Positions 26,657 through 35,523 of a stretch of DNA of 64,000 nucleotides are shown here, in pieces (position 1 is the first letter of the stretch; each line of letters begins with the position of its first letter). A program made the translations under genes and the position numbers. This DNA comes from Aquamicrobium sp. (GTDB lineage: Bacteria > Pseudomonadota > Alphaproteobacteria > Rhizobiales > Rhizobiaceae). The notes below the pieces were generated by a model that had not been told where the DNA came from, searched no databases, and saw nothing but the letters and a program-made list of their open reading frames with translations. Where the stretch lies: the NCBI RefSeq assembly GCF_023954335.1, contig NZ_JAMLIE010000001.1, forward strand, positions 1 to 64,000, given 5' to 3'.

Positions 26657-28141
26657 ATGTCGTTCGAGAAGCTCGACATCCTCAACCGCCGCCTCCACGC
26701 GCTCGACCACGCCGTCTCGATCCTCGCCGCCGACGAGGCCACCCACATGGCGCCCGGCGGCGGCGAGGACCGCGCCGCCTCGCTCGCCACGCTTTCCGGC
26801 ATGCGCCACCGCATGGCGACCGCGCCGGAGGTGGCCGAGTGGATCGAGGCGGCCGCAAGCGAGGCGCTGAACGAGGAGCAGGCGGCGGCGTTTCGTGAAT
26901 TCCGCCGCGTCCATCTCAACATGACCTCGCTGCCGCCCGACTTCGTCGAGCGCCAGACTCATGCGCGGCTGCGCTGCGAGCAGCTGTGGCGCGACGCGCG
27001 GGCGAAGAACGACTGGGCCGGCTTCGCCCCGGCGCTCGAAGGCGTCGTCGCGCTGGTGCGCGAGGAAGCCGCGCTGCGGGCCGACGCGCTCGGCCTTTCC
27101 CCCTACGACGCGCTGATGGAGCAGTACGATCCCGGCGCGCGCGTCGCCGAGGTCGCGCCGCTGCTCGACGATCTCAAGGCCTTCCTGACCGGCTTCGTGC
27201 CGCAGGCGCTGGAGGCGCAGGAGAGGCGGCTGACGAAAGCGCCGCTCAAATCCCTCGCCGGCTCCTATCCCGTCGACCGGCAGCGCGAGCTGGCTCTGTC
27301 GATGATGGCGGGGGTCGGCTTCGACCTTTCGCATGGCAGCCTTTCGGTCTCGCACCATCCGTTCTGCGGCGGCGTGCCGAGCGACGTGCGCATCACCACG
27401 CGCTACCGTACCGACGACTTCCTGTCGGCGCTGATGGGCGTCCTGCACGAGACCGGCCACGCGCTCTACGAGCAGAACCTGCCGCGCGAATGGGCGCACT
27501 GGCCGCTCGGCCAGGCGCGCGGCATGGCGGTCCATGAAAGCCAGAGCCTGTTCGTGGAAAAGCAGATCGGCCGCAATCCCGCCTTCTGGCGCTTCGCGCT
27601 GCCGATGGTCGAGCGCCATCTCGGCGAGAGCCTGTCGCTCGCCGACATCCTGCCGCATGTCCACCATGTCGAGCGCGGACTGATCCGGGTCGACGCCGAC
27701 GAGGTGACCTATCCGCTCCACATCGTGCTGCGCTTCGAGCTGGAGCGCGCGCTGGTCGAGGGCGGGCTCGACGTCGCCGACCTGCCCGAGGCGTGGGACG
27801 AGGGCATGCGCCGCTATCTCGGCCTCTCGACCCTCGACAACCCGGCCGACGGGCCGATGCAGGACGTCCACTGGCCCTCGGCCGCCTTCGGCTATTTCCC
27901 GTCCTACACGCTCGGCGCGATGATCGCGGCGCAGCTCTGGGCGGCCATCGAGCGCGACCACCCCGACATAGACGACGACCTCGCCGCCGGACGCTTCGGG
28001 CGGCTGAACGACTGGCGCCGCGAGCGCGTCTGGTCGCTCGGCTCGCGCCTGTCGACGCCGGATTTGATCCTTCACGCCACCGGCGAGCCGCTCGACGCGG
28101 GCTATCTGAAGCGCCATCTCGAACGCCGCTACGGCGGCTGA
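26657..28141 (+). CDS. M32-family carboxypeptidase (carboxypeptidase Taq type)
   Basis: Zinc metallocarboxypeptidase of 494 residues, normal for M32. The HExxH motif is HETGH near residue 263, with the third ligand region HESQSLFVEK near 294. The family segment DVRITTRY lies just upstream and RVDADEVTYPLH near 344. Cytoplasmic, removing C-terminal residues from peptides. No signal peptide is seen. Confidence 0.92.
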   Translation: MSFEKLDILNRRLHALDHAVSILAADEATHMAPGGGEDRAASLATLSGMRHRMATAPEVAEWIEAAASEALNEEQAAAFREFRRVHLNMTSLPPDFVERQTHARLRCEQLWRDARAKNDWAGFAPALEGVVALVREEAALRADALGLSPYDALMEQYDPGARVAEVAPLLDDLKAFLTGFVPQALEAQERRLTKAPLKSLAGSYPVDRQRELALSMMAGVGFDLSHGSLSVSHHPFCGGVPSDVRITTRYRTDDFLSALMGVLHETGHALYEQNLPREWAHWPLGQARGMAVHESQSLFVEKQIGRNPAFWRFALPMVERHLGESLSLADILPHVHHVERGLIRVDADEVTYPLHIVLRFELERALVEGGLDVADLPEAWDEGMRRYLGLSTLDNPADGPMQDVHWPSAAFGYFPSYTLGAMIAAQLWAAIERDHPDIDDDLAAGRFGRLNDWRRERVWSLGSRLSTPDLILHATGEPLDAGYLKRHLERRYGG

Positions 28142-28208
28142 CGCCGCCTCTTGCCGCGCCCGAAAATCCGTCCGACAGTAGCCCGGACCAACGACAGGGA
28201 GGGGAGAC

Positions 28209-29867
28209 ATGGCCGAGGATGCGGACGCCATCGTGGTCGGCGGCGGGCTGGCCGGGCTGGTCGCGGCATGCGAGCTGGCCGACGCCGGCAAGCGCGTCGT
28301 CGTGCTCGATCAGGAAGGCGAGAACTCGCTCGGCGGGCAGGCGTTCTGGTCGCTGGGCGGCCTGTTCCTCGTCGATTCCCCGGAGCAGCGCCGCATGGGC
28401 ATCCGGGACAGCCGCGATCTCGCGCTCCAAGACTGGCTGGGCTCGGCCGGGTTCGACCGCGCCGAGGACCATTGGCCGCGCCGTGTCGCGGAAGCCTATG
28501 TCGATTTCGCCGCCGGCGGGATGCGATCCTGGCTCCACGCCATGGGCATGCGCTGGTTCCCGGTCGTCGGCTGGGCCGAGCGCGGCGGCGGCCACGCCCA
28601 CGGCCACGGCAATTCGGTGCCGCGCTTCCATGTCACGTGGGGCGTCGGGCCGGGCGTCCTCGAGCCCTTCGTCGCCCGCATCCGCGAGCATGCCAAGAGC
28701 GGCCGCGTCGCGCTGAAATTCCGCCACCGCGTCAGCCGGCTGGTGAGAAGCAGCGGCCGTCTGACCGGCGTCGCCGGCGAGGTGCTGGAGCCGTCGACGG
28801 TCGCGCGCGGCGAGCGCTCCGGCCGCGAGGTCGCAGGTTCGTTCGAGCTTTCCGCCCCCTGCATCGTCGTCGCGTCCGGCGGCATCGGCGGCGATCTCGA
28901 TCTGGTCCGCAGGAGCTGGCCGGTCGACCGGCTCGGCCCCGCGCCGAAAACCATGGTCGCCGGCGTGCCGCACCACGTCGACGGCCGCATGATCGGGATC
29001 ACGCAGGAAGCCGGCGCGGCGGCCATCAACACCGACCGGATGTGGCACTACACCGAGGGCGTGCGCAACTGGGGCCCGATCTGGCCCGACCACGGCATCC
29101 GCATCCTGCCCGGCCCGTCCTCGATGTGGTTCGACGCGCGCGGCAACCGCCTGCCCGCGCCGTGCATGCCCGGCTTCGACACGCTGGCGACGCTCAAGCA
29201 CATCCTCGCCACCGGCCATGACTATTCCTGGTTCGTGCTGACGCAGAGCATCATCAAGAAGGAGTTCGCCCTCTCCGGCTCGGAGCAGAATCCCGACCTC
29301 GCCTCGAAGAAATGGCTGGAGGTGCTGAAAAGCCGGCTCGGCGGCGGCGCGCCGCCGCCGGTCGAGGCGTTCAAAAGACACGGCGAGGATTTCATCGTCC
29401 GCGACACGCTTCCCGATCTCGTCGCCGGCATGAACGCGCTCGCCGGCGCGGCGCTGATCGACCACGACCACATCGCCGCCCAGATAAAGGCGCGCGACCG
29501 CGAGATCGACAACCCCTTCTCCAAGGACGCGCAGGTCATCGCCCTGCGCGGCGCCCGCGCCTATCGCGGCGACCGGCTGATCCGCACGGCGAAGCCCCAC
29601 AGGATCCTCGATCCGAAGCACGGGCCGCTGATCGCGGTCCGCCTCCACATCCTCACCCGCAAGACGCTCGGCGGCCTCCACACCGACATCGACGCGCGGG
29701 TGCTCGACCCTGCCGGCGAGCCGATCCCCGGCCTTTACGCGGCGGGCGAGGTCGCCGGCTTCGGCGGCGGCGGCTATCACGGCTACAACGCGCTCGAGGG
29801 CACCTTCCTCGGCGGCTGCCTGTTCTCGGGCCGTCAGGCCGGCCGCCACGCGGCGGCGAACCTCTAA
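28209..29867 (+). CDS. FAD-binding dehydrogenase (KsdD/fumarate-reductase flavoprotein family)
   Basis: 552 residues. N-terminal dinucleotide motif IVVGGGLAGLVAACELA (residues about 9-25) and C-terminal FAD motif with GLYAAGEVAGFGGGGYHGYN near 510. Relatives are annotated FAD-dependent oxidoreductases related to 3-ketosteroid delta-1-dehydrogenase; the substrate is unknown. A GGGAGGGGAGA site precedes the ATG. It stands alone between the peptidase and purU. Confidence 0.85.
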   Translation: MAEDADAIVVGGGLAGLVAACELADAGKRVVVLDQEGENSLGGQAFWSLGGLFLVDSPEQRRMGIRDSRDLALQDWLGSAGFDRAEDHWPRRVAEAYVDFAAGGMRSWLHAMGMRWFPVVGWAERGGGHAHGHGNSVPRFHVTWGVGPGVLEPFVARIREHAKSGRVALKFRHRVSRLVRSSGRLTGVAGEVLEPSTVARGERSGREVAGSFELSAPCIVVASGGIGGDLDLVRRSWPVDRLGPAPKTMVAGVPHHVDGRMIGITQEAGAAAINTDRMWHYTEGVRNWGPIWPDHGIRILPGPSSMWFDARGNRLPAPCMPGFDTLATLKHILATGHDYSWFVLTQSIIKKEFALSGSEQNPDLASKKWLEVLKSRLGGGAPPPVEAFKRHGEDFIVRDTLPDLVAGMNALAGAALIDHDHIAAQIKARDREIDNPFSKDAQVIALRGARAYRGDRLIRTAKPHRILDPKHGPLIAVRLHILTRKTLGGLHTDIDARVLDPAGEPIPGLYAAGEVAGFGGGGYHGYNALEGTFLGGCLFSGRQAGRHAAANL

Positions 29868-29985
29868 GGGGGCCACTTTTTTCGCTGTTTGCCGCCGGGC
29901 GGCCAACAAAAGGCGCGGGCGCGATTGATCCGGACGGCCCGGCCCCGCTATGAGCAAGCCTCGATCAGCCCACCGGATGCCGCCC

Positions 29986-30837
29986 ATGATCCGCCCGACC
30001 CATATCCTCAACCTCGCCTGCGACGACCGCCCCGGCATCGTCGCCGCCGTCAGCGCCGCGCTTGCCGGCATCGGCGCCAACATCGTCGAGAGCGCCCAGT
30101 TCTGGGACCAGCAGACCAACCGCTTCTTCATGCGGGTGGCGCTCGACGCGCGCGGCGCCGAAAGCGCCGCCATCCGAGCGGCCACAGCGCCCGCCGAGAC
30201 GCGTTTCGGCATCGACCTTCGCCTCACCGACACGGCGCGGAAGCCGAAGATCATCGTCATGGTCTCGAAGTTCGACCATGCGCTGCTCCACCTTCTCTAC
30301 CAGATCCGCGTCGGCTGGCTCGACGCCGAGGTCGCGGCCATCGTCTCCAACCACGAGGACAGCCGCGCCGAGGCGGAAAGCGCCGGCATCCCCTATCATT
30401 GCTGGAAGGTGACCCCGGCCACCAAGGCCGAGCAGGAAGCGAGGCTGACGGCGCTGGTCGAGGAAACCGGCGCCGGGCTCGTCGTGCTGGCCCGCTACAT
30501 GCAGGTGCTGTCGGACGATTTCTCCAGCCGCCTGTTCGGCCGCATCATCAACATCCACCATTCCTTCCTGCCGAGCTTCAAGGGCGCCAAGCCCTATCAC
30601 CAGGCCCACGACCGCGGCGTCAAGCTGATCGGCGCGACTGCCCATTACGTGACGCCCGACCTCGACGAGGGGCCGATCATCGAGCAGGAGACCGAGCGCG
30701 TGACGCATGCGATGAGCGCCGAGGATTTCGTCGCCGTCGGCCGCGACATCGAATCGCGGGTGCTGGCCCGCGCGGTGAAGCTGCATCTCGAAAGCCGCGT
30801 CATGCTGAGCGGCAACAAGACCATCGTCTTTGCCTGA
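29986..30837 (+). CDS. purU: Formyltetrahydrofolate deformylase PurU
   Basis: Hydrolyses 10-formyl-THF to THF and formate. From ATG 29986 the protein has 283 residues: N-terminal ACT domain (ILNLACDDRPGIVAAVS) and a C-terminal formyltransferase domain with INIHHSFLPSFKGAKPYHQA and HYVTPDLDEGPII carrying the catalytic Asn, His and Asp. In-frame ATGs at 29950 and 29977 would extend it; no ribosome site decides. The gene ends just before repeat A. Confidence 0.92.
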   Translation: MIRPTHILNLACDDRPGIVAAVSAALAGIGANIVESAQFWDQQTNRFFMRVALDARGAESAAIRAATAPAETRFGIDLRLTDTARKPKIIVMVSKFDHALLHLLYQIRVGWLDAEVAAIVSNHEDSRAEAESAGIPYHCWKVTPATKAEQEARLTALVEETGAGLVVLARYMQVLSDDFSSRLFGRIINIHHSFLPSFKGAKPYHQAHDRGVKLIGATAHYVTPDLDEGPIIEQETERVTHAMSAEDFVAVGRDIESRVLARAVKLHLESRVMLSGNKTIVFA

Positions 30838-30895
30838 AGCAATTCCAGGAAAAGTGTGCAGCACTTTTCCGTCCGGAATTGCGCCAGAAAACGAC
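30838..30895. repeat. Rhizobial palindromic repeat family A, copy 1
   Basis: Nested palindrome: outer arms GCAATTCC / GGAATTGC, inner arms GGAAAAGTG / CACTTTTCC, then GCGCCAGAAA. It begins at the purU stop and ends before the next gene. Further copies are at 38618 and, shortened, at 59002. Confidence 0.8.
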
Positions 30896-30921
30896 CCGAA
30901 CTTGCCGGAACGGAGCCCGTC

Positions 30922-32070
30922 ATGACCCTGACCAACCGCGACATCGAGGACCTCGTCGCCTTCCGCCGCGATCTCCACCGTTTCCCGGAAATCTCCAATG
31001 AGGAGGCGGAGACCGCGAATCGCGTCGTCGCCTTCCTCGCCGACACCAGGGCGGACGAGGTGATCACCGGGCTCGGCGGCCACGGCATAGCCTTCGTCTA
31101 CGACAGCGGCGTCGCCGGGCCGACGGTCCTGTTCCGCGCCGAGCTCGACGCACTGCCCATAGCCGAGATCTCCGACATCCCCCACCGCTCGGCAATTGCC
31201 GGCAAGGGCCATATGTGCGGCCATGACGGCCACATGGCGATCCTTGCCGCGCTCGGCCGCCTGTTCGGCCGGCAGCGCCCGGCGACGGGCCGCGTCGTGC
31301 TGATGTTCCAGCCGGCCGAGGAAACGGGCGACGGCGCGGCCGGCGTCACCGCCGATCCGCGCTACGGCGCGATCCGGCCGGATTTCGCCTTCTCGCTGCA
31401 CAACCTGCCCGGCACGCCGCTCGGCCATGTCCGGCTGAAGGCCGGCGTCGTCAACTGCGCCTCGCGCGGCATGCGCATCGTCCTCGAAGGCAGGGAAGCC
31501 CATTCGTCGATGCCCGAGAGCGGCCTGTCGCCGATGCGGGCGATCAGCCGGCTGATGCCTGAGCTCGCCGCGCTCGGCGGCGGCTCGTTCGCCAGCGACG
31601 ATTTCGCCATGGCCACCGTCACCCATGCCAGCATGGGCGAGCCGGTGTTCGGCGTCGCGCCCGGCCGCGCCGAGGTCCGGGCGACGCTGCGCACGCAGCT
31701 CGACGCGCGCATGGCCGACCTTTGCACCGCCGCCGAGGAGCTGGCGCGCGAGGCCGCCGCCGCCGACGGGCTGACATGCTCCATCGACTATCACGAGATC
31801 TTCGTCGCCAGCCTGAACGACGCCGAGGCCACCGCCCATCTCGCCGCCGCGCTCGACGCCGAGGGCATTTCCCATGACGGCGAGCAGCTGCCGATGCGCG
31901 CGTCGGAGGATTTCGGCCTGTTCGGCCACGGCTCCGGATCGGCGATGCTCTATCTCGGCGCCGGCGTCGAGCGGCCGAACCTGCACAACCCGGACTACGA
32001 CTTCCCCGACGACCTGATCCCCATCGGCACGCGCATCTTCCTGCGCGCGGCGCGCAATCTGCTGGGATAG
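30922..32070 (+). CDS. M20-family amidohydrolase
   Basis: 382-residue metal-dependent hydrolase of the IAA-amino acid/hippurate hydrolase type. Metal motifs are GHMCGHDGHMAIL near residue 95 and PAEETGDGA near 132. The dimerisation domain begins near 180 (REAHSSMPESGLSP) and the C-terminal metal ligand region is LHNPDYDFPDD. The ATG at 30922 has a CGGAG site; an upstream in-frame ATG lies inside repeat A and is not credible. Confidence 0.88.
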   Translation: MTLTNRDIEDLVAFRRDLHRFPEISNEEAETANRVVAFLADTRADEVITGLGGHGIAFVYDSGVAGPTVLFRAELDALPIAEISDIPHRSAIAGKGHMCGHDGHMAILAALGRLFGRQRPATGRVVLMFQPAEETGDGAAGVTADPRYGAIRPDFAFSLHNLPGTPLGHVRLKAGVVNCASRGMRIVLEGREAHSSMPESGLSPMRAISRLMPELAALGGGSFASDDFAMATVTHASMGEPVFGVAPGRAEVRATLRTQLDARMADLCTAAEELAREAAAADGLTCSIDYHEIFVASLNDAEATAHLAAALDAEGISHDGEQLPMRASEDFGLFGHGSGSAMLYLGAGVERPNLHNPDYDFPDDLIPIGTRIFLRAARNLLG

Positions 32071-32075
32071 GCGCT

Positions 32076-32203
32076 ACCCCTCACCGACCCTTCGGGCCAC
32101 CTCTCCCCAGAGGGGAGAGGAAAGGGAGGCAGCGTTTATCAGACCCGGACTTTTCCTCTCCCCTCCGGGGAGAGGTGGCGAGCGCAGCGAACCGGTGAGG
32201 GGT
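32076..32203. repeat. Long imperfect inverted repeat between convergent genes
   Basis: Left half reads ACCCCTCACCG...CCACCTCTCCCC...GAGGGGAGAGGAAA; the right half is its complement with small differences and an insertion (GAGCGCAGCGAA). The two halves flank about 28 bases. It lies between the M20 gene (plus) and the ABC exporter (minus) and could act as a bidirectional terminator. Elements of this kind are scattered in rhizobial genomes. Confidence 0.75.
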
Positions 32204-32239
32204 CTGCGCCGACGCCGCAGGAAATCGGATACCCCGCGC

Positions 32240-34042
32240 CTACTCCGCCGCGCGGCCGAACGCGCCGGCGCCGTGGTCGAACTGGAGGCGGGCGAGGCGG
32301 GCATAGACGCCGCCGGCCGCGACGAGGCTCTGGTGCGTGCCTTCCTCGACGATCCGGCCGCCTTCCATGACGAGGATGCGGTCGGCCTTGAGCACGGTGG
32401 CGAGGCGGTGGGCGATGACCAGCGTGGTGCGCCCCTGCATCAGCCGCTCCAGCGCCGTCTGCACCAGCGTCTCGCTCTCGGCGTCGAGCGCCGAGGTCGC
32501 CTCGTCGAGCAGCAGGATCGGCGCGTCGCGCAGGATGGCCCGCGCGATGGCGAGGCGCTGGCGCTGGCCGCCGGACAGCGTCACCCCGCGCTCGCCGAGC
32601 GGCGTGTCGTAGCCCCTGTCGAGCCGGGCGAGAAACTCGTCGGCGCGGGCGTCTCGCGCCGCCGCCTCGATCTCCGCCATTCCTGCCCCCGGCCGGCCGA
32701 AGGCGATGTTGTCGGCCGCGCTGGCCGCGAAGATGGTCACGTCCTGCGGCACGATGGCCATGCGGCCGCGCAGTGCCTGCGGGTCGACCTGCCGCACGTC
32801 GACGCCGTCGACCAGCACCGCGCCACCCTGCGGGTCGTAGAAGCGCAGGAGCAGCGAGAACACCGTGCTCTTGCCCGAGCCGGACGGGCCGACGATGGCC
32901 ACGGTCTCGCCGGGCCTGACCGTGAACGACAGCCCCTCGAGCGCCGGACGGTCGGGCCGCATCGGATAGGCGAAGGAGACGTCGCGGAACTCGACCCCGC
33001 CCTTCGCCGGCTCGGGCAGGGCGACGGGCCGGGCCGGCGCGCGCACCTGCGGCTCCTCCGCCAGAAGCTCGGTCAGCCGCTCGGTGGCGCCGGCGGCCTG
33101 CGCGAGTTCGCCCCACACCTCCGACAGCGCGCCGAGCGCGCCGGCGGCGAAGACGGCGTAGAACAGGAACTGGGTGAGCGTGCCCGGCGACATCGCGCCC
33201 GAGAGCACGTCGGCCGCGCCGATCCACAGCACCGCGACCACCGAGGCGAACACGGCGAAGATGGCGAAGAAGGTCAGCACCGCGCGCGAGCGCACGGAGG
33301 CGCGCGCCGCGTCGAAGGCGATCTCGACGGCGCGGCCGAAGTGGTCCTCGACCAGCTTCTCGTTGGTATAGGCCTGGAGCGTGCGCACCGCGCCGATCTG
33401 CTCCGAGGCGTAGGCGGTGGCCTCGGCCAGCGTGTCCTGCGCGAAGCGCGAGCGCCGCCTGACCGAGCGGCCGAAGGCGACGATCGGCACCACGACGACG
33501 GGAATGGCGGCGATGACGAGGCCGGAGAGCTTCGGGCTCGTCACCACCATCATGGTGAGCGCGCCGACGGCGAGGATGATGTTGCGCAGCGCCGTCGAGG
33601 CGGTGGCGCCGACGGCCGACTTGATCTGGGTGGTGTCGGCGGTCAGCCGCGAGACGATCTCGCCCGACTGCACCGCGTCGAAGAAGCCCGGCGACAGCGC
33701 CGAGACATGGGCGAACACCGCGCGCCGCAGATCCGCGACCACGCGCTCGCCCAGCGTGATGACGAAATAGTAGCGCGCGGCCGAGGCCGCCGCCAGCAGG
33801 CCGGCCAGCACGATCAGCATCGAGAAATAGCTGGAGATCAGGCTGGAATCGGAATCGGAGAAGCCGTGGTCGACCATGCGGCGCACGGCGATGGGCATCA
33901 TCAGCGTGGTGACGGCCGCCGCCAGCAGCGCGAGGCACGCCCCGAGCACCAGGCCGCGATAGCGCATGACGAAGGGGATGAGTTCCCCGAGCGGCCCGAG
34001 CGTGCGCAGCCGCCTGTCCTTTTCATGCCCGGTCTCGGCCAT
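32240..34042 (-). CDS. ABC exporter, fused permease-ATPase (MsbA/multidrug type)
   Basis: 600-residue ABCB-type half-transporter. Six helices in the first 320 residues, then the ATPase with Walker A GPSGSGKST near 385, signature LSGGQRQR near 485 and Walker B ILLLDEATSALDAES near 505. It works as a homodimer exporting a lipid or drug; the substrate is unknown. Start ATG 34042 (MAETGHEKDRR) has a GGAAAGG site; an ATG 18 bases further up is possible. Confidence 0.88.
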   Translation of the reverse strand: MAETGHEKDRRLRTLGPLGELIPFVMRYRGLVLGACLALLAAAVTTLMMPIAVRRMVDHGFSDSDSSLISSYFSMLIVLAGLLAAASAARYYFVITLGERVVADLRRAVFAHVSALSPGFFDAVQSGEIVSRLTADTTQIKSAVGATASTALRNIILAVGALTMMVVTSPKLSGLVIAAIPVVVVPIVAFGRSVRRRSRFAQDTLAEATAYASEQIGAVRTLQAYTNEKLVEDHFGRAVEIAFDAARASVRSRAVLTFFAIFAVFASVVAVLWIGAADVLSGAMSPGTLTQFLFYAVFAAGALGALSEVWGELAQAAGATERLTELLAEEPQVRAPARPVALPEPAKGGVEFRDVSFAYPMRPDRPALEGLSFTVRPGETVAIVGPSGSGKSTVFSLLLRFYDPQGGAVLVDGVDVRQVDPQALRGRMAIVPQDVTIFAASAADNIAFGRPGAGMAEIEAAARDARADEFLARLDRGYDTPLGERGVTLSGGQRQRLAIARAILRDAPILLLDEATSALDAESETLVQTALERLMQGRTTLVIAHRLATVLKADRILVMEGGRIVEEGTHQSLVAAGGVYARLARLQFDHGAGAFGRAAE

Positions 34043-34106
34043 GCCTGCCCTTTCCTTCATGCCCGGCCTTTCCTGCGGCCGCGGCGAATTTGCCGCGTTG
34101 CCGGCC

Positions 34107-34135
34107 TTGTGGTTTGACGCCGGCTCCTGTATAGG
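34107..34135 (+). promoter_or_regulatory. Possible sigma70-type promoter of rpmE
   Basis: TTGTGG, 17-base spacer, TATAGG, about 130 bases before the rpmE start. Position and spacing fit, but the match is partial. Confidence 0.3.
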
Positions 34136-34262
34136 CGGCCGACCGTTTCCGAAGCTGCGGCATCAATAGCCGCGTCTTCAGGTTTTGACAGTGGGCGCAT
34201 CGCCGCATCCTCGAAAGAGGCGCGATCCTGCCCGGCAGCCCGACGATACCAGGAAGACAGCG

Positions 34263-34484
34263 ATGAAAGCCGATATCCATCCCGATTACCACACCATCAA
34301 GGTCGTGATGACCGATGGCACCGAATACCTGACCCGCTCCACCTGGGGCAAGGAGGGCGACACGATGAATCTCGACATCGACCCCACCACCCATCCGGCG
34401 TGGACCGGCGGCCAGCAGACCCTGCTCGACCGCGGCGGCCGCCTGTCGAAGTTCAAGAAGCGCTACGAGGGCCTCGGCATCTGA
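34263..34484 (+). CDS. rpmE: 50S ribosomal protein L31
   Basis: 73 residues (MKADIHPDYHTIKVVMTDGT to the C-terminal KFKKRYEGLGI). The zinc-binding cysteines of the C+ form are absent, so this is a cysteine-free L31 as in other Rhizobiales. The start follows a GGAAGACAGCG region at normal distance. A terminator follows 22 bases after the stop. Confidence 0.95.
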   Translation: MKADIHPDYHTIKVVMTDGTEYLTRSTWGKEGDTMNLDIDPTTHPAWTGGQQTLLDRGGRLSKFKKRYEGLGI

Positions 34485-34506
34485 GCCGAAACCCCGCATC
34501 GGAACG

Positions 34507-34536
34507 AAAAAACCCGCCTTCGAGGCGGGTTTTTTG
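34507..34536. terminator. Bidirectional terminator between rpmE and yebC
   Basis: AACCCGCCT-TCG-AGGCGGGTT stem with A-rich sequence on the left and TTTTTTG on the right, serving the convergent rpmE (plus) and yebC (minus). Confidence 0.9.
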
Positions 34537-34586
34537 TTGCCGGACTTCGCCGCTCAGGCGGCGCGCGGCCTGACCACGCGCGCTGC

Positions 34587-35336
34587 TTACGCGGCGCTGA
34601 GCTTGGCCATCGTCTCGTCGTCGACCTCGAAATTGGCGTAGACGTTCTGCACGTCGTCGTCGTCCTCGAGCGTGGCGACGAGCTTGAGGATCGAGCGGGC
34701 GCGGTCCTCGTCGACGTGCGTGTTGGTCTGCGGCTTCCAGATGGTCTTGACCGACTCGGCCTCGCCCAGCGCCTTCTCCAGCGCCGAAGTCACCTCGCCG
34801 ATGTCGCCGAAGGCGCACAGGATGACGTGACCGTCCTCGTCGGACTGCACGTCGTCGGCGCCGGCCTCGATGGCGGCCTCCATCACCGCGTCGGCGTCGC
34901 CGGCCGCGGGCTTGTAGACGATCTCGCCGACGCGGTCCCACAGGAAGGATACCGACCCCGTCTCGCCCAGCGCGCCGCCGGCCTTGGTGAAGGCCGCGCG
35001 CACGTTGGAGGCGGTGCGGTTGCGGTTGTCGGTCAGCGCCTCGACGATCAGCGCGACGCCGCCGGGCCCGTATCCCTCGTAGCGCACTTCCTCATAGTTC
35101 TCGCCGTCGTTTCCGGCCGCCTTGTTGATGGCGCGCTGGATGTTGTCCTTCGGCATCGACTGCGCCTTGGCGTTCTGGATCGCCAGGCGCAGGCGCGGGT
35201 TCATGTCGGGGTCGGGCATCCCCGTCTTGGCGGCGACGGTGATCTCGCGCGCGAGCTTGGAAAACATCTTCGAGCGGACGGCGTCCTGCCGCCCCTTGCG
35301 ATGCATGATGTTCTTGAATTGAGAATGGCCGGCCAT
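34587..35336 (-). CDS. yebC: YebC/PmpR-family translation/transcription factor
   Basis: 249 residues, normal for YebC. It begins MAGHSQFKNIMHRKGRQDA and contains NIQRAINKA near 80 and YEGYGPGGVALIVE near 105. In recent work the family helps ribosomes through proline-rich stretches; it was earlier described as a transcriptional regulator. In many genomes it adjoins ruvC; here it is about 18 kb away. Confidence 0.94.
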   Translation of the reverse strand: MAGHSQFKNIMHRKGRQDAVRSKMFSKLAREITVAAKTGMPDPDMNPRLRLAIQNAKAQSMPKDNIQRAINKAAGNDGENYEEVRYEGYGPGGVALIVEALTDNRNRTASNVRAAFTKAGGALGETGSVSFLWDRVGEIVYKPAAGDADAVMEAAIEAGADDVQSDEDGHVILCAFGDIGEVTSALEKALGEAESVKTIWKPQTNTHVDEDRARSILKLVATLEDDDDVQNVYANFEVDDETMAKLSAA

Positions 35337-35523
35337 GGAACCCCTTCGAGCGCCTTCTTTCGCGATGTCCGTTGAATGGCGCGCTTATAGAGAAAAGCCG
35401 CCAAAACGTCCAGAAGCTGCGGCAATCGCGAAGAAGTGAAGCGCGGCGGCGGCCAAAGCCGTGGCGCGCGCCCGCCAGACCTGTACCTTCGACGGCCGAT
35501 GCACCCGCCCGGAGAAAGCCGCC

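Noticed and set aside
27393..30260. Long minus-strand open frame of about 950 codons
   Set aside because: Antisense shadow of the carboxypeptidase, FAD dehydrogenase and purU genes, all of which have clear conserved motifs on the plus strand.
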